Shown here one piece after another: positions 7,613 to 14,874 of a stretch of 64,000 bases of DNA (positions within the stretch are counted from its first letter, which is position 1; the number at the start of each line of letters is the position of its first letter). The stretch lies in contig NZ_AGAF01000120.1 in the NCBI RefSeq assembly GCF_000224515.1, positions 1-64,000 on the forward strand. The letters are read 5' to 3'. Both the position numbers and the translations under genes were made by a program. Origin of the DNA: Desulfosporosinus sp. OT (GTDB lineage Bacteria; Bacillota; Desulfitobacteriia; Desulfitobacteriales; Desulfitobacteriaceae). The notes below the pieces were generated by a model. That model did no database searches. It was not told the origin of the DNA and was given only the letters and a program-made list of their open reading frames with translations.

Positions 7613-8353
7613 TCACGAAAGAGTGGGGCCTAATAACTTATTTACATTTGCTGTGGTCACTTCAGCCACTTCACTTTTGGTTACTTTTTTTAGCAACGCT
7701 ACTGCCTCACATACATCCACTACCTGCGCAGGCTCATTGGAGTCTGTTTCCAGCACTATCTCATTAAGAGTTAAGGTTTCCAGTACCGGGTTAATTGCAG
7801 GAAAGTTACGTTTATTTATAGAAATCAGAAACCCCTTCTGTCGATACTCTCGGGCTTCATCGACAGTACCGCTAAAACCATGAACAATGCCCCGTAGTGT
7901 CCGATCTTTATAATTGTCAAATACCTCTAAAATTTCCCTAGTGGAACCACGGTCATGCAAGACAAGAAATATATTACTATTTACGGCCAAACGTACCTGA
8001 GCACGAAAAGCTTTTATTTGTACTTCTAAGGGAAGTGGTTGCAATTCAGTTCGGAAATCATCGGCCATCCGGCGAACCAAATCAATTCCGGTTTCACTGA
8101 TTGCAGTCACTTTACCCTTTTGAATCAAATCGGCCATATCTTTTTCCGTTTTCGGTGAAAAAAGATTGACACGCCAAGGATGCATACCAATACAAGCCTT
8201 TACCTGGCTGTACTTTTCGGCCAGTAAAACATTTATACGCGAACTAGTTATATCAGTGGCGGCTGCGAGTACAATACTAACATTGGCACTTTGCGCCCTT
8301 AATAAAGAAGGAGCCGGGTACTTATCCAAATGCACATGCACGTCTGCTAACAT
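7613..8353 (-). CDS. TatD-family metal-dependent hydrolase
   Basis: A TIM-barrel amidohydrolase of the TatD/YcfH family. It starts MLADVHVHLDKYP, where HxH supplies the first metal ligands. It continues with ACIGMHPWRV, AISETGIDL (metal-bridging Glu), LHDRGS, VHGFSG and ETDSN (catalytic Asp), in the order expected of TatD DNases. The ATG at 8351-8353 is preferred because it has GGAGGG eight bases upstream and begins the family's N-terminus; the longer open frame adds 22 unrelated residues. 246 aa, complete. It converges with the LRR gene and looks like a chromosomal gene and not a cassette. The specific substrate is unknown. Confidence 0.88.
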   Translation of the reverse strand: MLADVHVHLDKYPAPSLLRAQSANVSIVLAAATDITSSRINVLLAEKYSQVKACIGMHPWRVNLFSPKTEKDMADLIQKGKVTAISETGIDLVRRMADDFRTELQPLPLEVQIKAFRAQVRLAVNSNIFLVLHDRGSTREILEVFDNYKDRTLRGIVHGFSGTVDEAREYRQKGFLISINKRNFPAINPVLETLTLNEIVLETDSNEPAQVVDVCEAVALLKKVTKSEVAEVTTANVNKLLGPTLS

Positions 8354-8487
8354 GATGGTCCCTCCACTCACAGAGTAGCGTATTCCAACCTTACCTCCTG
8401 ACACACACTCCACCAACATTCATTTAAAGCCGCTGGATGTGCCTTATATATAATTTGAGATTTTACACATAATATATTAAGCAATGC

Positions 8488-8620
8488 TAAAGGAGATGAC
8501 TATTCTCAATGAAAATAGTCAGATTTATTGTCGAATTAAAAGAACCCTTGAAACGTAGGTCAGCGCTAGGTAAGCAAAGAGACAACCTTTGTGATTAAGC
8601 TTGTCTCTTTGCTTGTTTTG
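8488..8620 (+). ncRNA. Possible short transcript with leader-size peptide and terminator
   Basis: An AAAGGAG site at 8489-8495 precedes two overlapping short frames of 20 and 29 codons; the 29-codon one starts MKIVRFIVELKEPLKRR. A strong plus-strand hairpin follows. The unit lies alone in the 8354-8728 gap. It could be a small RNA, a small peptide gene or a relic. I see no family for either peptide and give it low weight. Confidence 0.25.
8572..8620 (+). terminator. Rho-independent terminator
   Basis: A perfect 14-bp stem AAGCAAAGAGACAA / TTGTCTCTTTGCTT with a 15-nt loop, followed by GTTTTG on the plus strand. It could act on the short transcript upstream; on the minus strand the T-run is poor. 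Confidence 0.6.
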
Positions 8621-8728
8621 CCTACAATTAGAGTCTAATAATGATTATGGCAAGAACACCAGGACAGGTGCACTAAAGCGCTATTCAGATCTGCGTTGTT
8701 TTGTGAAATTAAATTTCCAGTTAGTGAA

Positions 8729-9274
8729 TTACATTGCGTCCAATATATTCTCGCTCGGCACCACTTCAGCGAACCAGTCAGGATGATAGGAATAAATATA
8801 GGCCAATTGTTGCCTAATTTGTTCGGCAGATAAAACAAGGTTATCAAAAGTGCTGTGGGCATCACCAACCAGAACAACCTGGTACCCCAGAGAAAATGCC
8901 CTTCTGCAAGTAGTATCCACGCAAAATTCGGTCTGGAAACCAGTCACTATTAATTTTTTGATGCCCTTTTGTTTTAAAACCTCATCTAGGTTGGTTCCCA
9001 AAAAAGAATCCGGGGTAGTTTTACATATAACTAGATCATTCTCAGTAGGGGCAATTGCCTGGTGAATTGCACCTAACAGGGTTCCATCGATCTGAACGCC
9101 CAATTTATCTCCCACCAGATGCTGTATATATATGACTGGAACATCAGAAACTCTAGCCTTGGAGATTAGAGCCTTGATCTTGCTCACCACTTCCTCTCCA
9201 ATATAAATGGGGCGCGTTTCATGAAAAAAGAAATTTTGCACATCAATTACCAAAAGCGCTGTATTAGCACTCAC
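8729..9274 (-). CDS. Isochorismatase-family cysteine hydrolase
   Basis: 181 residues. It carries the catalytic triad of the isochorismatase/nicotinamidase superfamily: Asp in LLVIDVQNFF, Lys in LVICKTTPDSF and Cys in VTGFQTEFCVDTTCRRAF. The cis-peptide region before the Cys is also conserved. The GTG at 9272-9274 follows AAAGGGGG with eight bases spacing and removes ten unconserved residues, so it is the preferred start. The substrate (nicotinamide, carbamoyl compounds or other amides) cannot be told. The C-terminal stretch YHPDWFAEVVPSE is unusual and might help place the subfamily. It stands alone, next to the TatD-type gene. Confidence 0.85.
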   Translation of the reverse strand: MSANTALLVIDVQNFFFHETRPIYIGEEVVSKIKALISKARVSDVPVIYIQHLVGDKLGVQIDGTLLGAIHQAIAPTENDLVICKTTPDSFLGTNLDEVLKQKGIKKLIVTGFQTEFCVDTTCRRAFSLGYQVVLVGDAHSTFDNLVLSAEQIRQQLAYIYSYHPDWFAEVVPSENILDAM

Positions 9275-9380
9275 TAGCCTTACCCCCTTTAGGTCTGATA
9301 CCATTTATAGGCTGTTTATATTATTTCTGTATATGGACAATTATTCCTGCAATTACCCTTCCCATCATTCTAATAAATAT

Positions 9381-9608
9381 TTAACATCTTCTTCGTGTTG
9401 TTAATAAAAGCCCGCGTAACTTGATAATGTTCGGTATATTCATAATTATAGCCATTCCTTTCGCTGCGACCTCATGTTCCAACACCTTTCCCCCGTCTAA
9501 CACATCCGCTTTCAGCGTCTTCCTGATAAGGTAGATAAACTTCCTATCGGCTATGTCATGTTCGAGAAATCGAATCGTCCACTCATGGTCGAAGGTGTCG
9601 CTAAACAT
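9381..9608 (-). pseudogene. Group II intron reverse transcriptase (LtrA-like) fragment
   Basis: The core reads DTFDHEWTIRFLEHDIADRK then IYLIRKTLKADVLDGGKVLE and HEV. This matches the RT segment of group II intron maturases (usually ..DHEWL..FLEHRIAD..LI..FLKAGVxEDGKxxE..GTPQGG). Homology stops just before the GTPQGG motif and the YADD active site is absent. It is thus a fragment of roughly 50 residues of a 400-plus-residue protein. It abuts an attC-like half site; group IIC introns are known to target attC sites. Confidence 0.75.
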
Positions 9609-9609
9609 A

Positions 9610-9645
9610 CTTCTCAGATTTTACAAACCCTCTTTTAGGTGAAGG
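9610..9645 (-). repeat. attC-like half site next to intron fragment
   Basis: On the minus strand it reads CACCTAAAAGAGGGTTTGTA then AAATCTGAGAAG, which is the R''/L'' arm of the array sites. The other arm is missing and is replaced by the group II reverse-transcriptase fragment. It lies 3' of the 9700-9915 gene, as expected. Confidence 0.5.
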
Positions 9646-9699
9646 CCGACAAATTAATCCAACCTTTATCTTTATAAGCCTAACCTATCCGTAAAAAAA

Positions 9700-9915
9700 T
9701 TAACTTCTTTGCTGAAATAAGTTAATTGCTTGCAAGATAACACCAAAGAGAATAAAAACCTTCAAAATATTAAAACCCAGAATTACTATTGAACCAAAAT
9801 ATGATACTAAGGTATTTGAGTCTTCAGATTTGTCAACTTCTCGAGACAACAGAATTGTAGCTAGATGTAATACTATGCCAATAAACAAAAGCCAGATGAT
9901 TGTTACAATCCCCAC
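9700..9915 (-). CDS. Small membrane protein, two TM segments (cassette gene)
   Basis: 71 residues from a GTG at 9913-9915 with AAGGAAGG eight bases upstream; the longer frame to 9945 has no ribosome site. Hydrophobic segments lie at about residues 2-22 and 41-65, separated by an acidic linker (REVDKSEDSN). No family is recognised. It is followed by the attC-like half site. Function unknown. Confidence 0.5.
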   Translation of the reverse strand: MGIVTIIWLLFIGIVLHLATILLSREVDKSEDSNTLVSYFGSIVILGFNILKVFILFGVILQAINLFQQRS

Positions 9916-10046
9916 ATCATATCCCTTCCTTCGATAAACGTTCAATTCAAGAAATCTCGCTACTAGTTAAATATATTTTCGAGAAGACAACCCCTTTCAG
10001 CCCAATCTATCCATTATTCCCTTTCTTCTAGTGACGATTTCCAGTC

Positions 10047-10125
10047 CTGCACGTTCCGCGTATTCCCAAATTCTGGTCACTACCTTCAGATCTCTCTTAT
10101 TTTGGGAATTGTTGTTGTTTTATTT
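10047..10125 (-). repeat. Degenerate attC-like site
   Basis: On the minus strand AATTCCCAAAAT pairs with the complement of ATTTGGGAATACGCGG, and the second arm matches that of the 12020-12103 site. The outer boxes (ACAACAA and GTGCAGG) are poor. It lies 3' of the 10238-10615 gene. Confidence 0.45.
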
Positions 10126-10237
10126 GTCCCAATATTCAGAAATAATCACGGACATGAGTCCTTTAAACGTTCCCCTAAACTGTATTAATGCACTGAATAA
10201 TATTCTGAGTAGCATTCTTTTACGACGAACTAACTTT

Positions 10238-10615
10238 TTAGGAGATTATAAGTTTCATTATTAAAAGAAAAACAATAGTAGATATATCTAAAATGATCGT
10301 TTGGGAAATAATCCTGCGATCTTTAATTTTCACGTATGTCAAATAATTCAGCGTAGTTACGCAAAGACAAAGTGCAATCAATAATAAAGGAAAAATGAAA
10401 ATAGATAGTTTATTATGAGGTGATAAATCGTGAATATAGCCAGAGACCAAAATCACTATAAGCAATCCTATATCAAACATTCTTTTTTTAAAACTATCTT
10501 CCTGGTTCCCGTTTAGGTATGGGTAATATTCCCCTTTATTAAACATATAGATTTCACGGATTATCATGAAAACAATTACAATACATAAAATTGTTACATA
10601 AAGATAATTAGGCAA
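10238..10615 (-). CDS. Membrane protein, about four TM segments (cassette gene)
   Basis: 125 residues from a TTG at 10613-10615 with AGGAG seven bases upstream. The upstream ATG (10639) has no ribosome site, but both are possible. Four hydrophobic segments lie at about 4-20, 44-60, 66-86 and 102-124. No known family or functional motif is recognised. It is followed by a degenerate attC-like site about 110 nt downstream. Function unknown. Confidence 0.5.
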   Translation of the reverse strand: MPNYLYVTILCIVIVFMIIREIYMFNKGEYYPYLNGNQEDSFKKRMFDIGLLIVILVSGYIHDLSPHNKLSIFIFPLLLIALCLCVTTLNYLTYVKIKDRRIISQTIILDISTIVFLLIMKLIIS

Positions 10616-10831
10616 ATTATCACTCCTGTCACTACACATTTTCTACAAATGAGCAGTAATTAGAACTTCAACAACAATTCCTTCCAAATCCGGGCAAGGA
10701 AGCCTGTTTCCTGCATGGTAATAATTGATCTCCTGCCTCTGCTAACACGCAGGGTATCCCGAATAAGAATAATTTGCTTGACGAATCTGAACGTTCATTA
10801 CGTGCGGCAAATGTTTTCATTCGCCTGATCC

Positions 10832-10948
10832 TTAATTAACTCCTAGTAATTGTTTCCATTTCTTATTCCACTCTTTGTCCATTCTATTAAGACGGTCTTT
10901 TTGCAAATTCTCTTTCATAATCCACCGAATGTCTTTGTCTTCATTCAT
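10832..10948 (-). CDS. Short hydrophilic ORF of 38 codons (doubtful)
   Basis: The frame begins MNEDKDIRWIMKENLQKDRL and ends at TAA at 10832-10834. It is rich in Lys, Glu, Asp and Trp and predicted helical, but has no good ribosome site. It could be a real small cassette protein or the tail of a lost gene. Nothing else is recognised in 10640-10831. Confidence 0.25.
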   Translation of the reverse strand: MNEDKDIRWIMKENLQKDRLNRMDKEWNKKWKQLLGVN

Positions 10949-10985
10949 TTTAATCGATCAATTTGTTATCTCATCAATTAGCTCT

Positions 10986-11154
10986 TCATGTTTGAACTAA
11001 AGTCACCAAGACAATCTCGGGTCTATTGTAAAACCTTATTGGCAACACGCTTTCTCCTAAACCACCATTTATAATCATATTCGTAGAACCGGAAGTAAAT
11101 TGGCCGTAATCAAGCTCAGGGAAAAGAGTTTAGCTCCCAAAATCAAACCTCCCT
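10986..11154 (-). pseudogene. Metallophosphoesterase C-terminal relic
   Basis: The readable stretch is LFPELDYGQFTSGSTNMIIN followed by GLGESVLPIRFYNRPEIVLV. This is the C-terminal end of YkuE/YaeI-type calcineurin-like phosphoesterases, whose last motif is G-L-G-x-S-x-L-P-I-R-F-x-N-R-P-E-I. Upstream the homology (GGLILGAKLF) continues in another frame, so there is a frameshift as well as loss of the metal-binding N-terminal part. It is not functional. Confidence 0.7.
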
Positions 11155-11181
11155 CAAATTCCACTTCGATAGCATAATGAC

Positions 11182-11262
11182 AAATAACGTCCCGATAGTT
11201 TGCGATGTCAGGTTACTACCCATAATGTATTCTCCGAAGTTGCAAACCCTCTGTAGGCGGCG
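11182..11262 (-). repeat. attC-like site
   Basis: On the minus strand: a GCCTACAG end, GTTTGCAAC (L''), a central palindrome, CATCGCAAAC (L') and GTTATTT (R'). It lies four bases from the 3' end of the AAA ATPase gene. Confidence 0.65.
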
Positions 11263-11266
11263 GGCC

Positions 11267-11985
11267 CTACTCTTCGAAGAGTTTCCGTAAATAACGACCT
11301 CTATTTTCCAGAAAACCTTTGGTAATCCGATAATGTGAGGTATCTTCATACGTTGTTTGAGAAACCGGTGAAGTATCGAAATCGAGAATTTGTGCATCTG
11401 GGTAAGCCAAAATAATTGGAGAATGTGTTGCAATAATAAACTGGGATTGACTGTCTTGTTCTAAATCCTTTATGATTCTCAACAAGGTGAGTTGACGAGT
11501 TGGAGAAAGAGCTGCCTCCGGTTCATCTAATAGATAGATTCCTTGTTTTCCAAATCTATTGGCGAATACGGACAAAAATGATTCTCCATGTGACTGTTTG
11601 TGTAGGGATTTTCCGCCGTAAGGCTTATAAGCTTCTGGTCCAAGACTATCAATATGAGATGCAAAGTTATAGAGGCTTTCCGCCCTCAGAAAAAAACCAT
11701 TTGTAATTTTCGGAGCCCAAGAAAGCCTTATAAAATCACCTAACGCTGATTCAGCGGAGTGGACTTCATAAAAGTTATTCCTTCCTCCACCAGCCGTGTT
11801 GAAATCACATTTATAGGCAATAGCTTCAAGGAACGTCGATTTTCCTGAGCCATTCTCTCCAACGAAAAATGTCACATTGTTGTTAAACTCGATCGTATCC
11901 AATCCCTTAAACGCTGCTATTGAGAACGGATAGACATTGTGTCTTGAATCCTTTCATTTAGAAAACTCACTCTTCGCAAAAACAT
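11267..11985 (-). pseudogene. AAA-type ATPase with an N-terminal frameshift (cassette gene)
   Basis: The main frame (11267-11902) contains a Walker A FFVGENGSGKSTFLEAIA, an ABC-like signature region (SHGESF), Walker B IYLLDEPEAALS and a switch His (IIATHSPI). This is the small SMC/RecF-like 'predicted ATPase' family (COG3910). Family members begin about 30 residues earlier. That N-terminus is present in another frame from ATG 11983-11985 (MFLRRVSFLNERIQD) and rejoins as VYPFSI after one missing base near 11937. Either this is a true single-base deletion that kills the gene or a sequencing error. The role in the family is unknown. An attC-like site follows. Confidence 0.75.
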
Positions 11986-12019
11986 TCTCAGTCTCTCCCA
12001 TCTTTGCTTGCAAGGGTCT

Positions 12020-12103
12020 GTCGTCTAACCTTCCGCGTATTCCCGAAGTCTGGTTATTACATTCATATATTCTCCGATGTTGCAAACCCTCGGTTATGCG
12101 ACG
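12020..12103 (-). repeat. attC-like site
   Basis: On the minus strand: GCATAAC (R''), GAGGGTTTGCAAC (L''), a centre ending in ATTACATTC-type pairing, CTTCGGGAATACGCGG (L') and GTTAGAC (R'). R' fits GTTRRRY exactly. It follows the 12143-12577 gene. Confidence 0.7.
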
Positions 12104-12142
12104 CCGGCAGATGCTTACTAAATTGCCTCATAAATTTGAGTT

Positions 12143-12577
12143 TTAGTCTTGAGTATCATAGTTCTTTAGAGATTTCTTACGTCCGAGAAAATAACCAATA
12201 CAAGTTATTATTAATGGTAGAAACATACATACTATAAATAATTGAATTGTCATAAATTCAAAAAACATAAACCCGTTCACAGGAGCCATAAATGCAAAAG
12301 TTACCAGAATCAATGGATTAGGACCCAGATTCATTGCAACTAATGAAATTCCTAATCCTATTGCCCAAAATACAATTGCAAAGATAAAAAAACTTGTTTT
12401 TCCTTCACGCCCTCTAAAAATGCCAAATAATAACCATAATGTTAAAAAGAGCAAGGATAAAATTAGGTTGAAAACTGTTGGAGATGGACCATCTGCTAAT
12501 CCTCTACTATTAATAAAAAAGTATAGTATGATGCTCAGAACCGCAAAAATAATATTTACTATTATAATAGACACCAC
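12143..12577 (-). CDS. Membrane protein, four TM segments (cassette gene)
   Basis: 144 residues with hydrophobic segments at about 2-20, 33-48, 58-80 and 98-133 (the last probably two helices) and a basic C-terminus (GRKKSLKNYD). The start is GTG at 12575-12577 with a weak AAGTAAG site; the next GTG codon is equally possible. No family is recognised. Function unknown. It is a single-gene cassette bounded by the attC-like sites at 12020-12103 and 12615-12692. Confidence 0.6.
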   Translation of the reverse strand: MVSIIIVNIIFAVLSIILYFFINSRGLADGPSPTVFNLILSLLFLTLWLLFGIFRGREGKTSFFIFAIVFWAIGLGISLVAMNLGPNPLILVTFAFMAPVNGFMFFEFMTIQLFIVCMFLPLIITCIGYFLGRKKSLKNYDTQD

Positions 12578-12614
12578 CTTACTTAATATATCTACCTAGT
12601 ACTGACCCAGGTGT

Positions 12615-12692
12615 CGCATAACGTCCCGAGGGCGACGCGTCCCAACCACATTCATCTTTGCAAAGTGTCGTTAAACCCTCTGTTATTCGATG
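12615..12692 (-). repeat. attC-like site
   Basis: On the minus strand: CGAATAAC (R''), GGTTTAACGACAC (L''), a centre, GACGCGTCGCCC (L') and GTTATGC (R'). The end boxes and the L boxes pair, with unpaired spacers between, which is the hallmark attC geometry. Confidence 0.7.
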
Positions 12693-12890
12693 CCGGCAGA
12701 TATATACTTTCACAAACATTATTAATAACTTCTATGAAATTAGAGTCAATAAGTCGTTACGGATCATCATCGAAGTAACGCTCGAGGCAAGCGGCCAGAT
12801 AAACACTCTTTTATATTACCGGAACCCATGATGAAGTTTTCCTAACAAAATAGCCTCAAACAAGTTGCTTTTTTTCGTTCCGCCGACTTT
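12693..12890. other. Gene-less cassette-size interval
   Basis: About 200 bp between two attC-like sites without a convincing gene. The longest minus-strand frame is 25 codons, starting MKVGGTKKSNLFEAIL, without a ribosome site. It may be an ORF-less cassette carrying a promoter or RNA, or a decayed one. Confidence 0.4.
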
Positions 12891-12971
12891 CATATAACGT
12901 TCCGGGTCATTCTCGAAGTTTGGTTATTACATTCATATCCTCTCAGATTTTGGAATACGCTGTTAGCCGAA
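12891..12971 (-). repeat. attC-like site (GCGTATTCC subtype)
   Basis: On the minus strand: GGCTAAC (R''), AGCGTATTCCAAAATCTG, a centre, ACTTCGAGAATGACCCGG (L' side) and GTTATAT (R'). It shares its first arm with the 4188-4262 site. Confidence 0.65.
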
Positions 12972-13062
12972 GTACACCGACCCTTTATTCAGAGTCCGCC
13001 ATGGACGGCGGACCCTCAAACTACCTCTGCTAATGCCACTATCTACGGTCCCGCATGGTCTG
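12972..13062. other. Gene-less interval with GC-rich inverted repeat
   Basis: About 90 bp between two attC-like sites with no gene. It holds the hairpin GTCCGCC-ATGGAC-GGCGGAC (12994-13013). A near copy (GCCGCC-ACGGAC-GGCGGC) lies at 13856-13873, in the same position after another attC-like site. Confidence 0.5.
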
Positions 13063-13146
13063 TCGTCTAACGTTCCGAGAGTTTACGACTTCGGGTTACT
13101 ACCTTCATATTCTCTCTGATGTTGCAAACCCTCGGTTATCCGATGC
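13063..13146 (-). repeat. attC-like site
   Basis: On the minus strand: GGATAAC (R''), GAGGGTTTGCAAC (L''), a centre, GTCGTAAACTC (L') and GTTAGAC (R', exact GTTRRRY). It follows the 13174-13494 gene. Confidence 0.75.
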
Positions 13147-13173
13147 CGCGGCAAAGCAAACCTAGAGTTCAAG

Positions 13174-13494
13174 CTATATGTTTTTCTGAGTATTGGTTTC
13201 GAAGTATTTGAAGAGAATGATTAATAACTCACATACCATTTTCCATATTATTGAGAGAATAATAAAAGTAACAACTCCACCAATCACTCCCAAAGGTACG
13301 TTATTTACATCTTGGAAAGTAGACATAAGCTGTCCATTAAAAGAAGTTTGTATTTCTGTGGAATAAGTGTTGGTTAAGTAAATGAAATTACCCATATAAA
13401 AGGATGGAACAATTAATGGTAACAATCCGAAATAGAAAAGAATGGTAATCGCTCGAAATGATGTTATTTTCCCGAAGATAAAGACGTACATCAC
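13174..13494 (-). CDS. Membrane protein, two TM segments (cassette gene)
   Basis: 106 residues with two long hydrophobic segments at about 14-36 and 68-93 and an exposed linker rich in polar residues. The start ATG lies behind AAAAGGGGATATATC. The 13495-13754 stretch upstream is AT-rich and holds no other gene; it contains a plausible promoter. No family is recognised and no function is proposed. Confidence 0.6.
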   Translation of the reverse strand: MMYVFIFGKITSFRAITILFYFGLLPLIVPSFYMGNFIYLTNTYSTEIQTSFNGQLMSTFQDVNNVPLGVIGGVVTFIILSIIWKMVCELLIILFKYFETNTQKNI

Positions 13495-13754
13495 GAGATA
13501 TATCCCCTTTTCAATTTATTTAATATTTAAGCAATATACCTTTATCAGGTAGTAAATATATTTTATGAAAGTTTTTTATCACCTGTAACTTTGCCTAATA
13601 TCTTTGGTTGTTACAAAATCTCTTTCAATTGTAAACATTATACATACCTCTTCTTATTTTTTACTTTGTAACAAGCAGATGTGCTAAAGCAGAAGCTACG
13701 AACCCTTTCCTGCAAATTAGCACCATGGAAGGCGCGTGCGTTTGTGTCCGATTT

Positions 13755-13831
13755 CACCTAACGTTTAGGAGTTTGCGACGCGTCATACTACATTCATCTT
13801 TTCTAAGTGTCGCAAACTCTGTGTTAGACGA
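13755..13831 (-). repeat. Canonical attC-like site
   Basis: The best copy in the window. On the minus strand: GTCTAAC (exact RYYYAAC), a 5-nt spacer, GTTTGCGACAC (L''), a centre, ACGCGTCGCAAAC (L') and GTTAGGT (exact GTTRRRY). The inner GTTTGCGAC boxes pair perfectly. It follows the acetyltransferase gene. Confidence 0.8.
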
Positions 13832-13930
13832 TGGATAACGCCCCGTGATTCAGAAGCCGCCACGGACGGCGGCTCCTTGAATTCTTCGCCAAGAATACTA
13901 TAACAGTCGATGAATAACTAGTTGCTCTAA

Positions 13931-14375
13931 TTAAAGTGACATTACAAAACCTGTTTTTCTTCCTCTTTCAAATCCTGCCTTCATAAAACTTTAATGTTTT
14001 TTCCTCTTTCGAACTTGTCAAAAGCATTACCTTATAACAATTGTTTTCATTTGCTATCTCAATCGCTTTATTCAATACTTTTGTTCCAAGTCCTTTCCGC
14101 CTATAATCAGGGTGCGTCACAACATTCTCAATCAACCCGTATGGATGCAAGTTCCTAGTCAAATTCTTAATTATTGCCAATGTGCATGTAGAAACCACCT
14201 TACCATCATACTCAGCAACAATATAGGAAATATTCGAATCATTACATATATCAGTCCAAAGTCCTTCTAATTCATTATTCCCATTGACTTCCGGGTCATC
14301 ATCGTGAAGATGTTTGTATAGACTCAATAATTCATATAGCTCATCTTTTCGAATCAGCCTTATATTTTCACTCAT
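13931..14375 (-). pseudogene. GNAT N-acetyltransferase with a 3' frameshift (cassette gene)
   Basis: ATG at 14373-14375 behind GAGAGGGG. The frame encodes a GNAT domain: SYIVAEYDGKVVSTCTLAII, IENVVTHPDYRRKGLGTKVL (motif A, RxxGxG) and KVMLLTSSKEEKTLKFYE. It then ends early at 13968-13970. The expected C-terminal strand, readable as KAGFERGRKTGFVMSL, continues in another frame to a stop at 13931-13933. A small indel near 13975-13982 therefore removes about 16 residues that normally complete the fold. This is either real decay or a sequence error. The canonical attC-like site follows. Confidence 0.75.
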
Positions 14376-14835
14376 TTGATAGCCCCTCTCGGAATAATCC
14401 AAAGCTAAAATATCCACAAAGAACCCTGCTTAATGCCAACGCTAGTCCTATTAATAAAAAAATCCGGCAAACAGCATGTATTATTTTCGAACTCAATTCA
14501 AAAGCACATCCCTTCAATGACGATTCCAAAAAGGTTTCAACGTTTAGTCATAGTAGATTAGATTGTGGTGGTTTCGGATAACGTACAGGATATCTTCCTT
14601 TAAACAGCCAAATTCGTTAAAGATAAACTTCGTTCTCGTAAGTTAAATACCTTCTAGTGACTGCAATTAATTAACTCTATTTACTGGATTTTCTTATTCG
14701 CTGTCAAAATCGGTAGTCAGAGCAAACTTTAAGGAACCCTAGCTTCAAATCGCCTCTGGGTATTTAGAGACGAGACCAACGTCAGACTAACGCAATCGCT
14801 ATGATGCCAATCGAAATCTGATGATAAAGAGACAG
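14376..14835. other. Intergenic stretch without recognised genes
   Basis: About 460 bp with no credible gene. A GTTATCC box on the minus strand (about 14574-14580) could be the R' end of another decayed attC-like site, but no partner arm is visible. This is the upstream end of the cassette array; no integrase gene or attI is seen here. Confidence 0.4.
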
Positions 14836-14868
14836 AAAAAGAGCTCATCCTAGGACGAGCTCTTTTTT
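14836..14868. terminator. Bidirectional terminator
   Basis: The palindrome AAAAAGAGCTCRTCC / GGAYGAGCTCTTTTTT lies seven bases beyond the last M42 peptidase stop codon. A-runs and T-runs on both sides let it work in either direction. It ends the M42 operon. Confidence 0.85.
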
Positions 14869-14874
14869 CTGTCT

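Noticed and set aside
13500..13660. 19-codon frame MFTIERDFVTTKDIRQSYR ahead of 13174-13494
   Set aside because: It has a passable ribosome site but is too short to support, and the region is better explained as promoter and leader sequence.
1..14835. Integron integrase gene
   Set aside because: I looked for a tyrosine-recombinase frame with the integron-specific patch on either side of the array and found none; the cluster is therefore described as integrase-less.
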